Positions 25,593 to 34,376 are shown, numbered from the stretch's first letter. The stretch is 64,000 nt of DNA from Paenibacillus aceris (GCF_017874035.1 NZ_JAGGKV010000031.1:1-64000), one strand, 5' to 3'. Made by a program: numbers and translations. The notes: a model not told the origin generated them from the letters alone.

Positions 25593-26618
25593 CTAGCAAC
25601 AATCCGCAATCATCAGATTAAGTGCTAAATGCTGCAAGCCGGTCAAGTAATCTTGTCTCCAATTGCTAATCAGGAGCTTTGGTAAATGTATTTGCGGGAT
25701 ATAGGCCGAACTTCGATCTGCGATTTTAGCCAAAAGCACTTCGTCTACCTCATCATCGCAGAAAACAACTGCCCGAGGGTTAAGGATGGCTGCGAATGTG
25801 GCGATTAATCGAGCGACTGCATCAATCTGACTGTCTTCAGCAAATAAAATCCCGCGATTACGCTTCTCCATTTGCAGTGCTTGGTGGAAAGATCGATTAT
25901 CGTACTGAGGTACAAAAGAAATCTCACCCGAGAAAAACGTGCTGCCTCGCACGACATCACCATTGATCATAATTCCGGAACCCGGTCCGTTCTGACCGAA
26001 ATATAGGTAAACCAGCGATTCGTTCTCTATCTCGAAGTTCGACGCATAGCCAAGCACCGATGCATTCATATCATTTTCGACTACGACCGGTATTTGGAAT
26101 CGGGATTCAAATTCTCCTTTCAAATCATAGTCAATGAATTGCTGATATGGCGGGATAAAGATGATTTTCCCATTGTTAACGGCCCCAGGCACTCCGATAG
26201 CGATGGAACGAAGCCTTGGATATTTCTCAATTAGCGATTCAATAAGGTCCGCCAGCAGTTGAACATCTTGTTGTAATACGCTTGGCTTTGTTCCCTGCTC
26301 TTTGACCTCCCCAATACAATTAAATATCGAATAATTGGTTTCGTTCTTTTCTATGAAAATAGCTAATCCCAACATGTACTCCGGATCATAGGAATACCGC
26401 TTTGCCCTTCTACCTCCGTTGGAATCATCATCGCCTGTATAGCTGATTTCCCCGTCCTTTTCCATCTGAGCCATAAACTTGCTGATCGTTGGAAAGCTTA
26501 TCCCCAACCGCTGACTGAGCTCCACTTTCGTAGCGCTTCCCATAATAATGAGTCCCGCGCGGATACGATGAATTAACGGTTCCCTCATCTCTTTCGGCGT
26601 CTTAAACACGTTCGTCAT
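25593..26618 (-). CDS. ROK-family transcriptional regulator
   Basis: A regulator of about 341 residues with an N-terminal winged helix-turn-helix (about 20-75, V-E-L-S-Q-R-L-G-I-S-F-P-T-I-S-K-F) joined to a ROK sugar-binding domain. The ROK part shows VVVENDMNASVLG and GPGSGIMINGDVVRG, but the zinc Cys cluster of kinase-type ROK proteins is missing and the domain is shortened. The start at 26618 (ATG) is preferred over a TTG at 26627 because GAAAGG is better spaced. It probably controls itself and the MFS permease in response to a sugar. Confidence 0.85.
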   Translation of the reverse strand: MTNVFKTPKEMREPLIHRIRAGLIIMGSATKVELSQRLGISFPTISKFMAQMEKDGEISYTGDDDSNGGRRAKRYSYDPEYMLGLAIFIEKNETNYSIFNCIGEVKEQGTKPSVLQQDVQLLADLIESLIEKYPRLRSIAIGVPGAVNNGKIIFIPPYQQFIDYDLKGEFESRFQIPVVVENDMNASVLGYASNFEIENESLVYLYFGQNGPGSGIMINGDVVRGSTFFSGEISFVPQYDNRSFHQALQMEKRNRGILFAEDSQIDAVARLIATFAAILNPRAVVFCDDEVDEVLLAKIADRSSAYIPQIHLPKLLISNWRQDYLTGLQHLALNLMIADCC

Positions 26619-26747
26619 GTAGATCAAAGCCTTTCATCTAAATAGTCGTCCCACTTATTAAAGTAATTTAATAAGTCTAGATCATCTTAGCAGAAGTTGC
26701 ATGTAAGGGCAATACGAGTTTTAGTTTTATTCGGCTGTTTTTTTTTA

Positions 26748-26801
26748 TTGACACACATATTAGATATCGCTAATATAATTCATATTAGTAAATGCTAATG
26801 T
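26748..26801 (+). promoter_or_regulatory. Promoter and paired operators of the CmtR-like metal sensor
   Basis: A -35 TTGACA (26748-26753) and -10 TAATAT (26771-26776) are 17 bp apart. Two inverted repeats lie on it: ATATTAG-N6-CTAATAT (26757-26776), overlapping the -10, and ATATTAG-N6-CTAATGT (26782-26801), just downstream, 25 bp apart. This is the classical layout of an ArsR-family operator blocking its own promoter. Confidence 0.8.
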
Positions 26802-26821
26802 GACAATGGAGGTCTTGCCAA

Positions 26822-27160
26822 ATGGTAAAAACAAGTCATGAAGTCAAAGCTAAGTTCCTGCGTGGATTTAGTGATAAAACAAGACTTCAAATACTCGAAA
26901 GCATTAAGAACACTGAAAAAACAGTATCGCAAATTGTGGATGACCTTAAGGGGAACCAGTCCAATATTTCTCAGCATTTGGCTTGTCTAAAAGGCTGCGG
27001 CATTATCGTTAGCCGGCAGGAAGGCAAATTCATTTACTACAGTTTAAGAAGCGAACAGATCTCTCAACTTCTGGATATTATGGAGGCCGTTTTCACTCAA
27101 GTTGAGGAAGAAGTCGCTGCCTGCGAAAAAAATGATGAATTGGATTGTTGCTCTAAATGA
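26822..27160 (+). CDS. CmtR-like ArsR-family cadmium/lead sensor repressor
   Basis: A 112-residue winged-helix repressor. The recognition helix is NQSNISQHLACLKGCG; its two cysteines, Cys55 and Cys59, are placed as in the alpha-4C metal site of mycobacterial CmtR, and Cys101 near the C-terminus matches the third ligand. The CadC-type E-L-C-V-C-D motif is missing. Two extra cysteines (109, 110) end the protein. It should bind the paired operators at 26757-26801 and release on Cd(II) or Pb(II). The ATG has a GGAGG site, and the P-type ATPase follows after 18 bp in the same operon. Confidence 0.88.
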   Translation: MVKTSHEVKAKFLRGFSDKTRLQILESIKNTEKTVSQIVDDLKGNQSNISQHLACLKGCGIIVSRQEGKFIYYSLRSEQISQLLDIMEAVFTQVEEEVAACEKNDELDCCSK

Positions 27161-27178
27161 TAAAGGAGGAACCCCAAT

Positions 27179-29470
27179 ATGAACAAAGATAACGAACAGC
27201 ATGGTACGGATACGACTTGTAAGGATGAGTGCTGTTCTGATAAACCTAAAGAACTAAAGTTTGTAAAAAGCCTCAATCTCAATAACGTAAATAAAGTCAC
27301 TTCACCATCAAAAGATACTTGCTGCAGCACGCACGAGACCAGCCAAGAAGTAAGCAATGAAACGATTTCTGAAGCAACGGGACATAAGAGTGAATTTATC
27401 GTTAACGGGATGGATTGCAGTTCCTGTGCGTTAACGATTGAAAATCACCTTAAGATGAATTCCGCCGTAAGGCATGTAGCTGTCCATTTTGCCTCGGGGA
27501 AAATGACCATTGAACATGATAATACTGTAGATGAGATTATCAAAGAAGTATCAAGAGCTGGCTACAAAGCATCCTTGGTCTCAAATAGACGAGCTCGCGA
27601 AATAAAGAAAGATAAATCAGGCATAAACTCCGTTGTCTTATCCGGTGTCTTGCTTCTGTTTGGTTTTCTTGGATCCTACTTTGATGTTCCGCTTACACTA
27701 ATAAACTTGCTCTATGTGATAGCCATCATACTCGGTGGCTATAAGCCGGCGCGAAGTGCCTATTACGCTGTTAAAAGCCGTTCTTTGGACATGAATGTAC
27801 TCATGACAGCTGCGGTGATTGGTGCGGCAGCGATTGGGGAATGGTTTGAAGGCACAACCGTTGTATGGCTATTTGCCTTAGGAAATATGCTTCAAGCAAG
27901 TTCAATAGAAAAGACTCGCAACTCGATTCGAAGCCTAATTGATCTTGCTCCATCAGAAGCTTTTGTTAAGAACGGTCAACAGCTTGCTAGAAAGCCTGTA
28001 GAAGAGATTGCGGTTGGAGAAATCATCGTAGTTAAACCTGGCGATAAAATTCCGCTTGACGGAGTCGTAATCAGTGGGGAATCAAGCGTAAACCAGTCGC
28101 CGATTACTGGCGAATCCATTCCGGTTGATAAGCACATTGGTGATCCCGTCTATGCAGGAACAATCAACGAGCATGGGTCATTGGAGATTACCGTTACAAA
28201 ATTAGTCGAAGATACGACGATATCCAAGATCATTCACCTGGTTGAAGAAGCCCAAGAACAAAAAGCGCCAACGGAAGCTTTTGTCGATAAATTTGCTCGT
28301 ATCTATACGCCAATCGTATTCATTCTAGCCCTTGCTGTTATGGCTTTCCCACCGCTCTTTAGTCCTGGGACTTGGGGAGAGTGGTTCTATAAGGGGTTAG
28401 AATTACTGGTAGTGGCTTGTCCTTGTGCATTGGTGATTTCAACACCGGTAGCGATTGTATCCGCGATCGGAAATGCGGCTAAGAATGGTGTTTTGATTAA
28501 AGGCGGTGCCTTTCTGGAGATTGCTGGAAAGCTGTCTGCGATTGCCTTTGATAAAACGGGTACGTTAACCGAGGGAAGACCTAAGGTTACTCAAATTATC
28601 CCCTCGGGGACAACACAAGATGAGCTGTTGGCCATTGCTCATACGTTAGAAGAATATTCCGCTCACCCCATCGCCAAGGCTGTCGTTGATTATGCCAAAG
28701 AAAAGGGACACTCCCCTCGTGAAGGTTATAACTTTAGAAATCTGATGGGGAAAGGCGTAGGAGCGATTATAAGCGGACAGGAGTATTTCGCTGGTAACCT
28801 TAAATTGTTTCAAGAGTTACACAGCCCTCTTGGTGAATTGGAATCACACATTCGATCCCTTCAACAAGAAGGCAATACGATTGTTATCGTTGGCACAAAA
28901 GATAACATACTCGGTGTAATCGCTGTTGCAGATATCGTTCGGGAGACGTCGGTTCAAGCTCTTCGCGACCTTAAACGTGTTGGGATCCATCATGTCGTGA
29001 TGTTAACAGGCGATAATGAGGGCACGGCAAAAAAGGTTGCTTCACTGACAAGAGTAACCCGATACTCTGCTGAACTGCTGCCTGAGAATAAAGTGACTGC
29101 TATTAAGCAGCTGCAAAACGAGGGGCATATCGTTGCAATGGTAGGAGACGGAATCAATGATGCTCCAGCCCTTGCAACGGCCGATCTAGGTATCGCAATG
29201 GGTGGGGTCGGAACGGATACGGCAATGGAAACGGCCGACATTGTGTTAATGGCCGATAATTTAGAGAAGCTTCCCCACACAGTTAAACTTAGCCGTAAAG
29301 CGATACAAATCATCAAACAAAATATATGGTTTTCACTGATCATTAAGGCAGCAGCCTTGATGCTCATTTTCCCTGAACTGCTTACCTTATGGATTGCAGT
29401 CATCAGTGATACAGGTGCCGCGTTAATTGTCATATTGAATAGTATGCGGTTATTAAAGGTCAAGAAATAA
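27179..29470 (+). CDS. cadA: Cadmium/zinc/lead-exporting P1B-type ATPase
   Basis: A 763-residue heavy-metal pump. The N-terminus is unusual: a cysteine-rich tail with C14, C18, C19 and C48, C49 precedes one heavy-metal-associated domain whose GMDCSSCA binds metal through Cys80 and Cys83. Eight membrane spans follow, with the transport motif CPC at 414-416, phosphorylation Asp458 in DKTGT, the actuator TGES, and GDGINDAPALA near the C-terminus. The CPC motif and the companion Cd/Pb-type sensor point to Cd, Zn or Pb export. It is co-transcribed with the repressor. Confidence 0.95.
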   Translation: MNKDNEQHGTDTTCKDECCSDKPKELKFVKSLNLNNVNKVTSPSKDTCCSTHETSQEVSNETISEATGHKSEFIVNGMDCSSCALTIENHLKMNSAVRHVAVHFASGKMTIEHDNTVDEIIKEVSRAGYKASLVSNRRAREIKKDKSGINSVVLSGVLLLFGFLGSYFDVPLTLINLLYVIAIILGGYKPARSAYYAVKSRSLDMNVLMTAAVIGAAAIGEWFEGTTVVWLFALGNMLQASSIEKTRNSIRSLIDLAPSEAFVKNGQQLARKPVEEIAVGEIIVVKPGDKIPLDGVVISGESSVNQSPITGESIPVDKHIGDPVYAGTINEHGSLEITVTKLVEDTTISKIIHLVEEAQEQKAPTEAFVDKFARIYTPIVFILALAVMAFPPLFSPGTWGEWFYKGLELLVVACPCALVISTPVAIVSAIGNAAKNGVLIKGGAFLEIAGKLSAIAFDKTGTLTEGRPKVTQIIPSGTTQDELLAIAHTLEEYSAHPIAKAVVDYAKEKGHSPREGYNFRNLMGKGVGAIISGQEYFAGNLKLFQELHSPLGELESHIRSLQQEGNTIVIVGTKDNILGVIAVADIVRETSVQALRDLKRVGIHHVVMLTGDNEGTAKKVASLTRVTRYSAELLPENKVTAIKQLQNEGHIVAMVGDGINDAPALATADLGIAMGGVGTDTAMETADIVLMADNLEKLPHTVKLSRKAIQIIKQNIWFSLIIKAAALMLIFPELLTLWIAVISDTGAALIVILNSMRLLKVKK

Positions 29471-29484
29471 CATTCACTCTGCTA

Positions 29485-29517
29485 AAAATCCCCCTCATGC
29501 CATAGAGTGGGGATTTT
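29485..29517 (+). terminator. Terminator after the cadA operon
   Basis: AAAATCCCC and GGGGATTTT form nine-bp arms around a 15-base loop, 14 bases beyond the ATPase stop, with T-rich sequence following. Confidence 0.75.
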
Positions 29518-29540
29518 GTGGTTTTGCTGCTATTTAATTT

Positions 29541-30824
29541 TTACTGCAGTAATACATATCTTTTATAATAATCGATCAGTTTGTGTTCCATAGATGATCT
29601 TAATTTATCTAACTCAGAATGCAGCTGTTCAAAAGTTTCCTTTTCCATTCTGTATGACGGTTCATCGTGTTCTAAGTTAGAGATGAAGGAGACTCGGTTT
29701 GCAGTAGGAGGATGTGTTGCATCTAGCCGTGCTCCAGCCTTTACAGATGCTCGCTGTAAGCGTTCCATTTCCCTTTGCGGTAAAATCCTGATTTGCTCTT
29801 TAAAATCATCAAAAAAATGATCTGATCTCTTTGAGTTGATTACTTTTAAAATTGTAAATTCAAACATACCGTCAAGATGCAGCTTATTTAATAGGGATAT
29901 CGTGGCCTTAGGACTTGCCGTCTGAGCGGCGAGCTGATCGGCTAAATATTCAGCACGTTGCGAATCTTGCCAAAATAGATGACACAAAATATGAAGTAGA
30001 AAATAAATGAAATGCGATAATGCAAGCAGAACAAGATTAGCAAAAAACATGAAAAAAGCAAGAACCCGATAACCGGGATCCCAAAGCCGATCCGGTCGTA
30101 TAACAGTATACCAGTAAGTTAACGTGTAAAAAGCGGAGCCTACCCAGTAACTCCTATTTTGATCCCCATTGATACCATGAGCTAACTCGTGTGCAATTAA
30201 TGCAGTTAATTCTTTTTCATCAAGAATTTCTATCAGCGGCAGTCCTAAAGTGATTATTTTTCTCCGCTTCAAACCAATCTCTCTGTAAGAGGCGTTAAAC
30301 TTTTCGTTTATCACAACGCCGTGCACATTTTCTGATCCCATTACTTTGGCGATATCATCCATTACGCGATAAAGGGCAGGAAATGCGTCTCTTGCCAGCG
30401 GCTTTTCATTCAATTTATGAAAGCGAGGTCTAGTTACCCACGAAAATAGCAGTAACAGGCAACCCAGTATCAGAATAATGATATTTGAGTAATTGAAAAC
30501 TACCAGAAGCAGCCCACTTATAAAGAGAAACAAACTGAACAAATGAATAACAGAGGCAAAAAGGTAGGTGAACAGGCGAAACCATGAAAAAGTAGTGCGT
30601 AAGCTGCCTTTATTCAGCATTGTCTGCAATAAACCCGAACCCATTTTCTCGCCAACCTGCAAATACGTACGTTCAAAAGCATTTTTGGGGTTACCTTTTT
30701 TGTCATCAGCCTTTAAATTCCACTCACATTTATCGCACCATGTAAGAAAGCCTTTGTGAACAGGAATTGTTTCCTGACAATTTGGGCATATGGTTGTTTC
30801 CTGTATCTGAATGTTCGTACTCAC
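29541..30824 (-). CDS. M48-family membrane metallopeptidase with N-terminal zinc ribbon
   Basis: A 427-residue HtpX-like protease. An N-terminal four-cysteine zinc ribbon (C-P-N-C near 13-16 and C-D-K-C near 30-33) is followed by two to four hydrophobic segments. The gluzincin motif HELAH is at 212-216, with the third zinc ligand probably the Glu in AEYLADQLAA about 80 residues later. It should act in the membrane, cutting cytoplasmic or membrane substrates. The start is a GTG with GGGAGGG about 12 bases upstream. A TetR-type operator motif lies about 80-100 bases upstream, linking it with the epimerase and tetR genes. Confidence 0.88.
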   Translation of the reverse strand: MSTNIQIQETTICPNCQETIPVHKGFLTWCDKCEWNLKADDKKGNPKNAFERTYLQVGEKMGSGLLQTMLNKGSLRTTFSWFRLFTYLFASVIHLFSLFLFISGLLLVVFNYSNIIILILGCLLLLFSWVTRPRFHKLNEKPLARDAFPALYRVMDDIAKVMGSENVHGVVINEKFNASYREIGLKRRKIITLGLPLIEILDEKELTALIAHELAHGINGDQNRSYWVGSAFYTLTYWYTVIRPDRLWDPGYRVLAFFMFFANLVLLALSHFIYFLLHILCHLFWQDSQRAEYLADQLAAQTASPKATISLLNKLHLDGMFEFTILKVINSKRSDHFFDDFKEQIRILPQREMERLQRASVKAGARLDATHPPTANRVSFISNLEHDEPSYRMEKETFEQLHSELDKLRSSMEHKLIDYYKRYVLLQ

Positions 30825-30904
30825 GAGTAAATTATTCCCTCCCTTATCATTTATAGTTAATTATATTAAATATAAATAGATATGAATATAAACAATTTAC
30901 TTTG

Positions 30905-30927
30905 TTATTAATCAATCAATAACTAAT
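30905..30927. promoter_or_regulatory. TetR-type operator upstream of the M48 peptidase gene
   Basis: The minus strand contains TTAGTTATTGATTGATTAAT, matching the motif in front of the epimerase gene and, partly, the one in front of tetR. It overlaps the epimerase stop codon and sits about 81 bases upstream of the peptidase start. No clean -35/-10 pair could be fixed here. Confidence 0.5.
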
Positions 30928-31903
30928 ATTTAAAAGATAGCTTACTCCCCTGTAATGCCAACATCGTCGAGGTAATCCCCTCCTGAAACGGCGTCGCGGT
31001 GATCGGTCCGATAAACCGTTTGTATTTATCTCCACTAAGCGTAAGCGGCTCTTCGGTTAAGTAAAGCATCTCGACGACCTCTTTCATAACGGGTATGCCC
31101 ATGCCAAGCAGCGATAAACCTATTTTTTTCAATGGAAAAACCGGACTACCATGACCGGCTGCCGCTTGAGCAATCCGCACAATCTCCCGCCCCGAAATAA
31201 CCCCGGCTCCTGGTATATTCCAGTTTTGCCCATAAGCGAAGTCTTTGCAGGCCAGCTCGGTAACCATCTTAGCTGCATCCGGTAAATAGATGAATTCCCG
31301 CGGAACGTGCATGTTGCCAATGAAAAAGGCCATTTTCCCTGCAGCAATCGCTTCTAAGGTTGAACCTAAATACGACGCTTCATTAGCCGTAGGACCGTAA
31401 TAATCGGGCAAGCGAACAATCATGACCTTTGCGTTACTCCACCGCTCACTGAATAACATTCGTTCGTAATCCAGACGAACTTTTCCTTTTTTCGTATGGG
31501 GCTGTTTAGGATGCTCTTCTGTGACAAGATCCATCTGTTTTTTTCCATAAGGATAGATCCCGTCAATCGCTACTACTTTAATCGCAAGTCGTTCCGCTGC
31601 TTCCATCACCGATTCGCCTAACGGTATTAACTTGGCCGCCATCTCATGATAAGGTACGTTCGCGCAATGGAATAATACGTCTGCGCCGCCTGCCTGAGCG
31701 ACAATATCTTTCGAACACATTGCATCCCCTTCCGCAAGCATCAAATGTGTGGGATTCCCCAGACTGTTAGCCAACATTTCCAGTTTTTTAAGTGAACGCC
31801 CAAAAGCAATTGTACTTACACCGCGTTTGACCAGTTCTTCCGTTATCGCTGCTCCCGTTCCGCCCGTTGCTCCAATTACGATTGCTTTTTTCATGTTTCT
31901 CAT
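30923..31903 (-). CDS. NAD-dependent epimerase/dehydratase-like protein (extended SDR)
   Basis: A Rossmann-fold protein of about 326 residues. The nucleotide-binding motif is VIGATGGTGAAI near the N-terminus. The rest follows atypical extended SDRs: a Y-G-P motif (DYYGPTANEASYLG), a FHCANVPYH strand and IPGAG near the C-terminal part. It may act on a sugar nucleotide or a quinone-type substrate, but the canonical Y-x-x-x-K is not clear. The start at 31903 is chosen for its AAGGAG spaced five bases upstream. It lies behind tetR and under two copies of its operator motif. Confidence 0.85.
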   Translation of the reverse strand: MRNMKKAIVIGATGGTGAAITEELVKRGVSTIAFGRSLKKLEMLANSLGNPTHLMLAEGDAMCSKDIVAQAGGADVLFHCANVPYHEMAAKLIPLGESVMEAAERLAIKVVAIDGIYPYGKKQMDLVTEEHPKQPHTKKGKVRLDYERMLFSERWSNAKVMIVRLPDYYGPTANEASYLGSTLEAIAAGKMAFFIGNMHVPREFIYLPDAAKMVTELACKDFAYGQNWNIPGAGVISGREIVRIAQAAAGHGSPVFPLKKIGLSLLGMGIPVMKEVVEMLYLTEEPLTLSGDKYKRFIGPITATPFQEGITSTMLALQGSKLSFKY

Positions 31904-31920
31904 CCTCACTCCTTGTTTGT

Positions 31921-31984
31921 TATTGATCAATCACTAACTTAAAATTATCATATCACCCTGTTATTGATTGGTCAATTACTAATT
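31921..31984 (-). promoter_or_regulatory. Epimerase promoter flanked by two TetR-type operators
   Basis: On the minus strand the promoter has -35 TTGACC (31970-31975), a 17-bp spacer and -10 TATGAT (31947-31952). One operator-like motif (TTAGTAATTGACCAATCAAT, 31963-31982) covers the -35. A second (TTAGTGATTGATCAATA, 31921-31937) lies just after the -10. Two flanking sites like this would give tight repression. Confidence 0.65.
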
Positions 31985-31994
31985 TAGAGCTTCT

Positions 31995-32031
31995 ACCGTG
32001 AGGAAGACCGTTTTATCGTTTCCCTCACGGT
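31995..32031 (-). terminator. Terminator at the end of tetR
   Basis: ACCGTGAGG and CCTCACGGT form nine-bp arms around a 19-base loop. The stem starts inside the last codons of the TetR gene and should end its transcript before the epimerase promoter. No long T run follows, so efficiency is uncertain. Confidence 0.5.
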
Positions 32032-32546
32032 TCCTTTAATTCGGGCATGCCAATGGCTTCTGCAATGTTGCATAACATCCCTCTTGCCAGAAATAGCATC
32101 GTTCGTTCTTCAGCATTCATGATCTCTGCCTTGCGGAAAGCTTCAAGTACGATTAGACGCACTTCCCGAAATCCACTCCGCATGGTTTCGCGGATAGAAT
32201 CTTCCTGGATTGTCTGTGCTTGCATCTGAAGAAATACTTCATTCCGGTAACTTGCCAGAATTTCCTCGTAGGCCGTAATCAAGTCTGTCTCGAGCTTCTC
32301 CGGGGAAGCGGACTCAACAACTTGGCGGAAGGATTCAATAATGCGCCCCCACGAGACTTCCAGTGCAGTCATCAGAAGTGCTTCTTTTGTTGGGAAGAAT
32401 CGGAAAATATAAGGTTGCGAGATAGCCGCCCGCGCAGCGACCTGTGCTGTAGTTGCCCGATAATAACCGATCTCGGCAAACACTTCGATTGCGGCGGAAA
32501 TAATATCTGATCTGCGGTTAACGGCGGTCGTTGCGTCTTTAGCCAT
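32025..32546 (-). CDS. TetR-family transcriptional regulator
   Basis: A regulator of about 173 residues. The N-terminal helix-turn-helix is typical (IISAAIEVFAEIGYYRATTAQ, key residues A-I-E-V-F-A-E-x-G-Y then A-x-A-A-I-S-Q-P-Y-I-F-R-F-F-P-T-K-E), with a helical ligand domain behind it. The start at 32546 (ATG) has GAGGAG ten bases upstream; a GTG at 32552 is also possible but very close to the site. A perfect palindrome AGTGATT/AATCACT overlaps its own transcription start, indicating self-repression. Related motifs precede the next two genes, so its regulon likely includes the epimerase and M48 peptidase. Confidence 0.9.
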   Translation of the reverse strand: MAKDATTAVNRRSDIISAAIEVFAEIGYYRATTAQVAARAAISQPYIFRFFPTKEALLMTALEVSWGRIIESFRQVVESASPEKLETDLITAYEEILASYRNEVFLQMQAQTIQEDSIRETMRSGFREVRLIVLEAFRKAEIMNAEERTMLFLARGMLCNIAEAIGMPELKEP

Positions 32547-32573
32547 GAACACTTGACTCCTCTGCAGCTTATT

Positions 32574-32624
32574 AGTGATTAATCACTTCCTAAAAAGTAT
32601 ACTGGATAATGAATGAAGCTGCAA
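32574..32624 (-). promoter_or_regulatory. tetR promoter with palindromic operator
   Basis: On the minus strand, -35 TTGCAG (32619-32624) and -10 TATACT (32596-32601) are 17 bp apart. The perfect 14-bp palindrome AGTGATTAATCACT (32574-32587) covers the expected start of transcription, as in self-repressed tetR genes. Confidence 0.65.
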
Positions 32625-32690
32625 TTCATCATTGATCCAGACGGTAACATAGTGGTAGTGCTAATTGGACAAGAGGACGTAATGACGGGC

Positions 32691-33176
32691 TCACCGTCTC
32701 ATTTCGTAGAACTGGCGGTGGAGCTCACGAACTTGCTCCGCGAGTTCAGGTACAGGACCGTCTATGTCAGTGTCACGAATGACGTCTTGGATCGGAAGAT
32801 TGCGGACACGCGACGCAGCAACCCCCATTTCACTCAGCCATTGTGCCAACTGTTCGGAAGAGCTCGCATACACAATCCGGCCTAATCCAACCCAGCCGTG
32901 GGCCGCAGCGCACATCGGACAGTGTTCGCCCGAGGTATAAACGGTTGCCTTCCCTCGTTCTTCCTCTGTCATGTTGCTGGCTGCCCAACGCGCCAACGCA
33001 AACTCCGGATGCTGGGTATGGTCGCCGCCGGCAACATGGTTGTGATCCTCCGCAAGCACTTGTCCGTTGGCTGAGACAAGGACTGAACCGAACGGTTCAT
33101 CGCCTGCCTCCAAAGCAGCCTTTGCAAGTTCAATACAACGTCGCAGATACTTCAAATCAGTGTCATTCATCTTCAT
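32691..33176 (-). CDS. Nucleoside/guanine deaminase-like zinc enzyme
   Basis: A 161-residue member of the cytidine/deoxycytidylate deaminase superfamily, which removes amino groups from bases or nucleosides by zinc-bound water. The zinc and acid motif is His56-Pro-Glu58 (the common form is HAE), and the second half is CPMC with Cys86 and Cys89, in TSGEHCPMCAAAHGW. The N-terminal GDEPFGSVLV is typical of guanine deaminase and TadA relatives. GGAGG lies before the ATG. It is transcribed divergently from the LysR gene, which may control it. A tRNA role is less likely, because TadA normally has HAE and lies elsewhere. Confidence 0.88.
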   Translation of the reverse strand: MKMNDTDLKYLRRCIELAKAALEAGDEPFGSVLVSANGQVLAEDHNHVAGGDHTQHPEFALARWAASNMTEEERGKATVYTSGEHCPMCAAAHGWVGLGRIVYASSSEQLAQWLSEMGVAASRVRNLPIQDVIRDTDIDGPVPELAEQVRELHRQFYEMRR

Positions 33177-33333
33177 TGAGCCTCCTCATATACGTTAATC
33201 AGCAGACAATATCTGCCGCTTGTGGGTTCTTCTTTCGATATACATATGTTAACATGTAGACATTCAAACGAAAAATATATATAAAATTAGTTTTACTTAG
33301 CTTTTACATATATAAGTAGGAGTGACCGCGACG

Positions 33334-34233
33334 ATGGACATCAGACAACTGCGATATTTTATAGCGATTGTGGAGGAACGGACGGTTTCTGCCGCTGCGA
33401 AAAGACTTCATCTCTCACAACCGCCATTAAGCCAGCAATTGAAAGCAATGGAAGAGGAACTCGGCACCTTCTTGGTGGAGAGAACCGGTAAGTATTTGAA
33501 AGTAACCGAAGCTGGAAAAAAGCTGTATGATTATGCTTTGCAAATGGTGCAATTAATGGAAGAAGCCAAACTCGAAGTGAAAGAAGTTGGCATCGGGAAA
33601 AACGGTACGCTGACGATCGGCGTAAATACATTTTCGGTTGCAGAGCTGCCCGAAGTGCTTCATCAATTTCAAACACAGTATCCCAAGGTGACATACAAAA
33701 TTCAGCAAAGCGAATCCGCTCATCTATGTCAATTGGTAAGAAGCCGGGCCGTCGAGCTGGCGTTCATTCGAATGCCACTGGAGCTGGGCGATGATTTATG
33801 CTTTCTCCACCTCTATACCGAGCCGTTCTACTTGATTACCTCGAATAAGCAGAAACAGTTCGCTCATGATGTATCGCTTGCTGACATTCAAGACCTTCCG
33901 CTCATGCTGCCTAGCATTCAAGGATTAGGCGTACATTATTTAATCCTGGAAGCATTCTCCCAGCTCCATCTGCCTCCCAACATAATGGGCGAATGCTCCG
34001 ACATTTCGCTTTTGATGAGTTTGATTTCTTCTGATTTTTGTGCGTCGATCGTTCCGGAAACGCTGCTTAAAAGGCACAAAGGATATGAAGTAAATATTCA
34101 TAAAATATCCGAGACAGCGAAGATGTCTTCCCCTGTCGGACTCATATGGCTAAAAAATCATCGTTTATCCAACACTGCACAGAACTTTATCGATTTAATA
34201 AAAAAGGAAGGCATGCAAAGCCATGATGGATAA
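33334..34233 (+). CDS. LysR-family transcriptional regulator
   Basis: A regulator of about 299 residues. The N-terminal winged helix-turn-helix is MDIRQLRYFIAIVEERTVSA followed by A-A-K-R-L-H-L-S-Q-P-P-L-S-Q-Q. The ligand-binding domain follows. The ATG at 33334 is preferred over the GTG at 33322, because TAGGAG is about 11 bases before it. It is divergent from the deaminase gene with about 157 bp between, the usual LysR arrangement, so the deaminase is the likely target. The intergenic stretch is very AT-rich. Confidence 0.92.
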   Translation: MDIRQLRYFIAIVEERTVSAAAKRLHLSQPPLSQQLKAMEEELGTFLVERTGKYLKVTEAGKKLYDYALQMVQLMEEAKLEVKEVGIGKNGTLTIGVNTFSVAELPEVLHQFQTQYPKVTYKIQQSESAHLCQLVRSRAVELAFIRMPLELGDDLCFLHLYTEPFYLITSNKQKQFAHDVSLADIQDLPLMLPSIQGLGVHYLILEAFSQLHLPPNIMGECSDISLLMSLISSDFCASIVPETLLKRHKGYEVNIHKISETAKMSSPVGLIWLKNHRLSNTAQNFIDLIKKEGMQSHDG

Positions 34234-34376
34234 AAAATAGACCTATATCCCACAAAGCAAGCCTTCTCCCACTTCCTTTACATGAAATCATTTTTCATCC
34301 ATAATGAGAAGACTTATATCATTGCTACATTTCGTATGTCCATTTACACCTAGAATGCGGGAGAGGGAGCGCCTTC

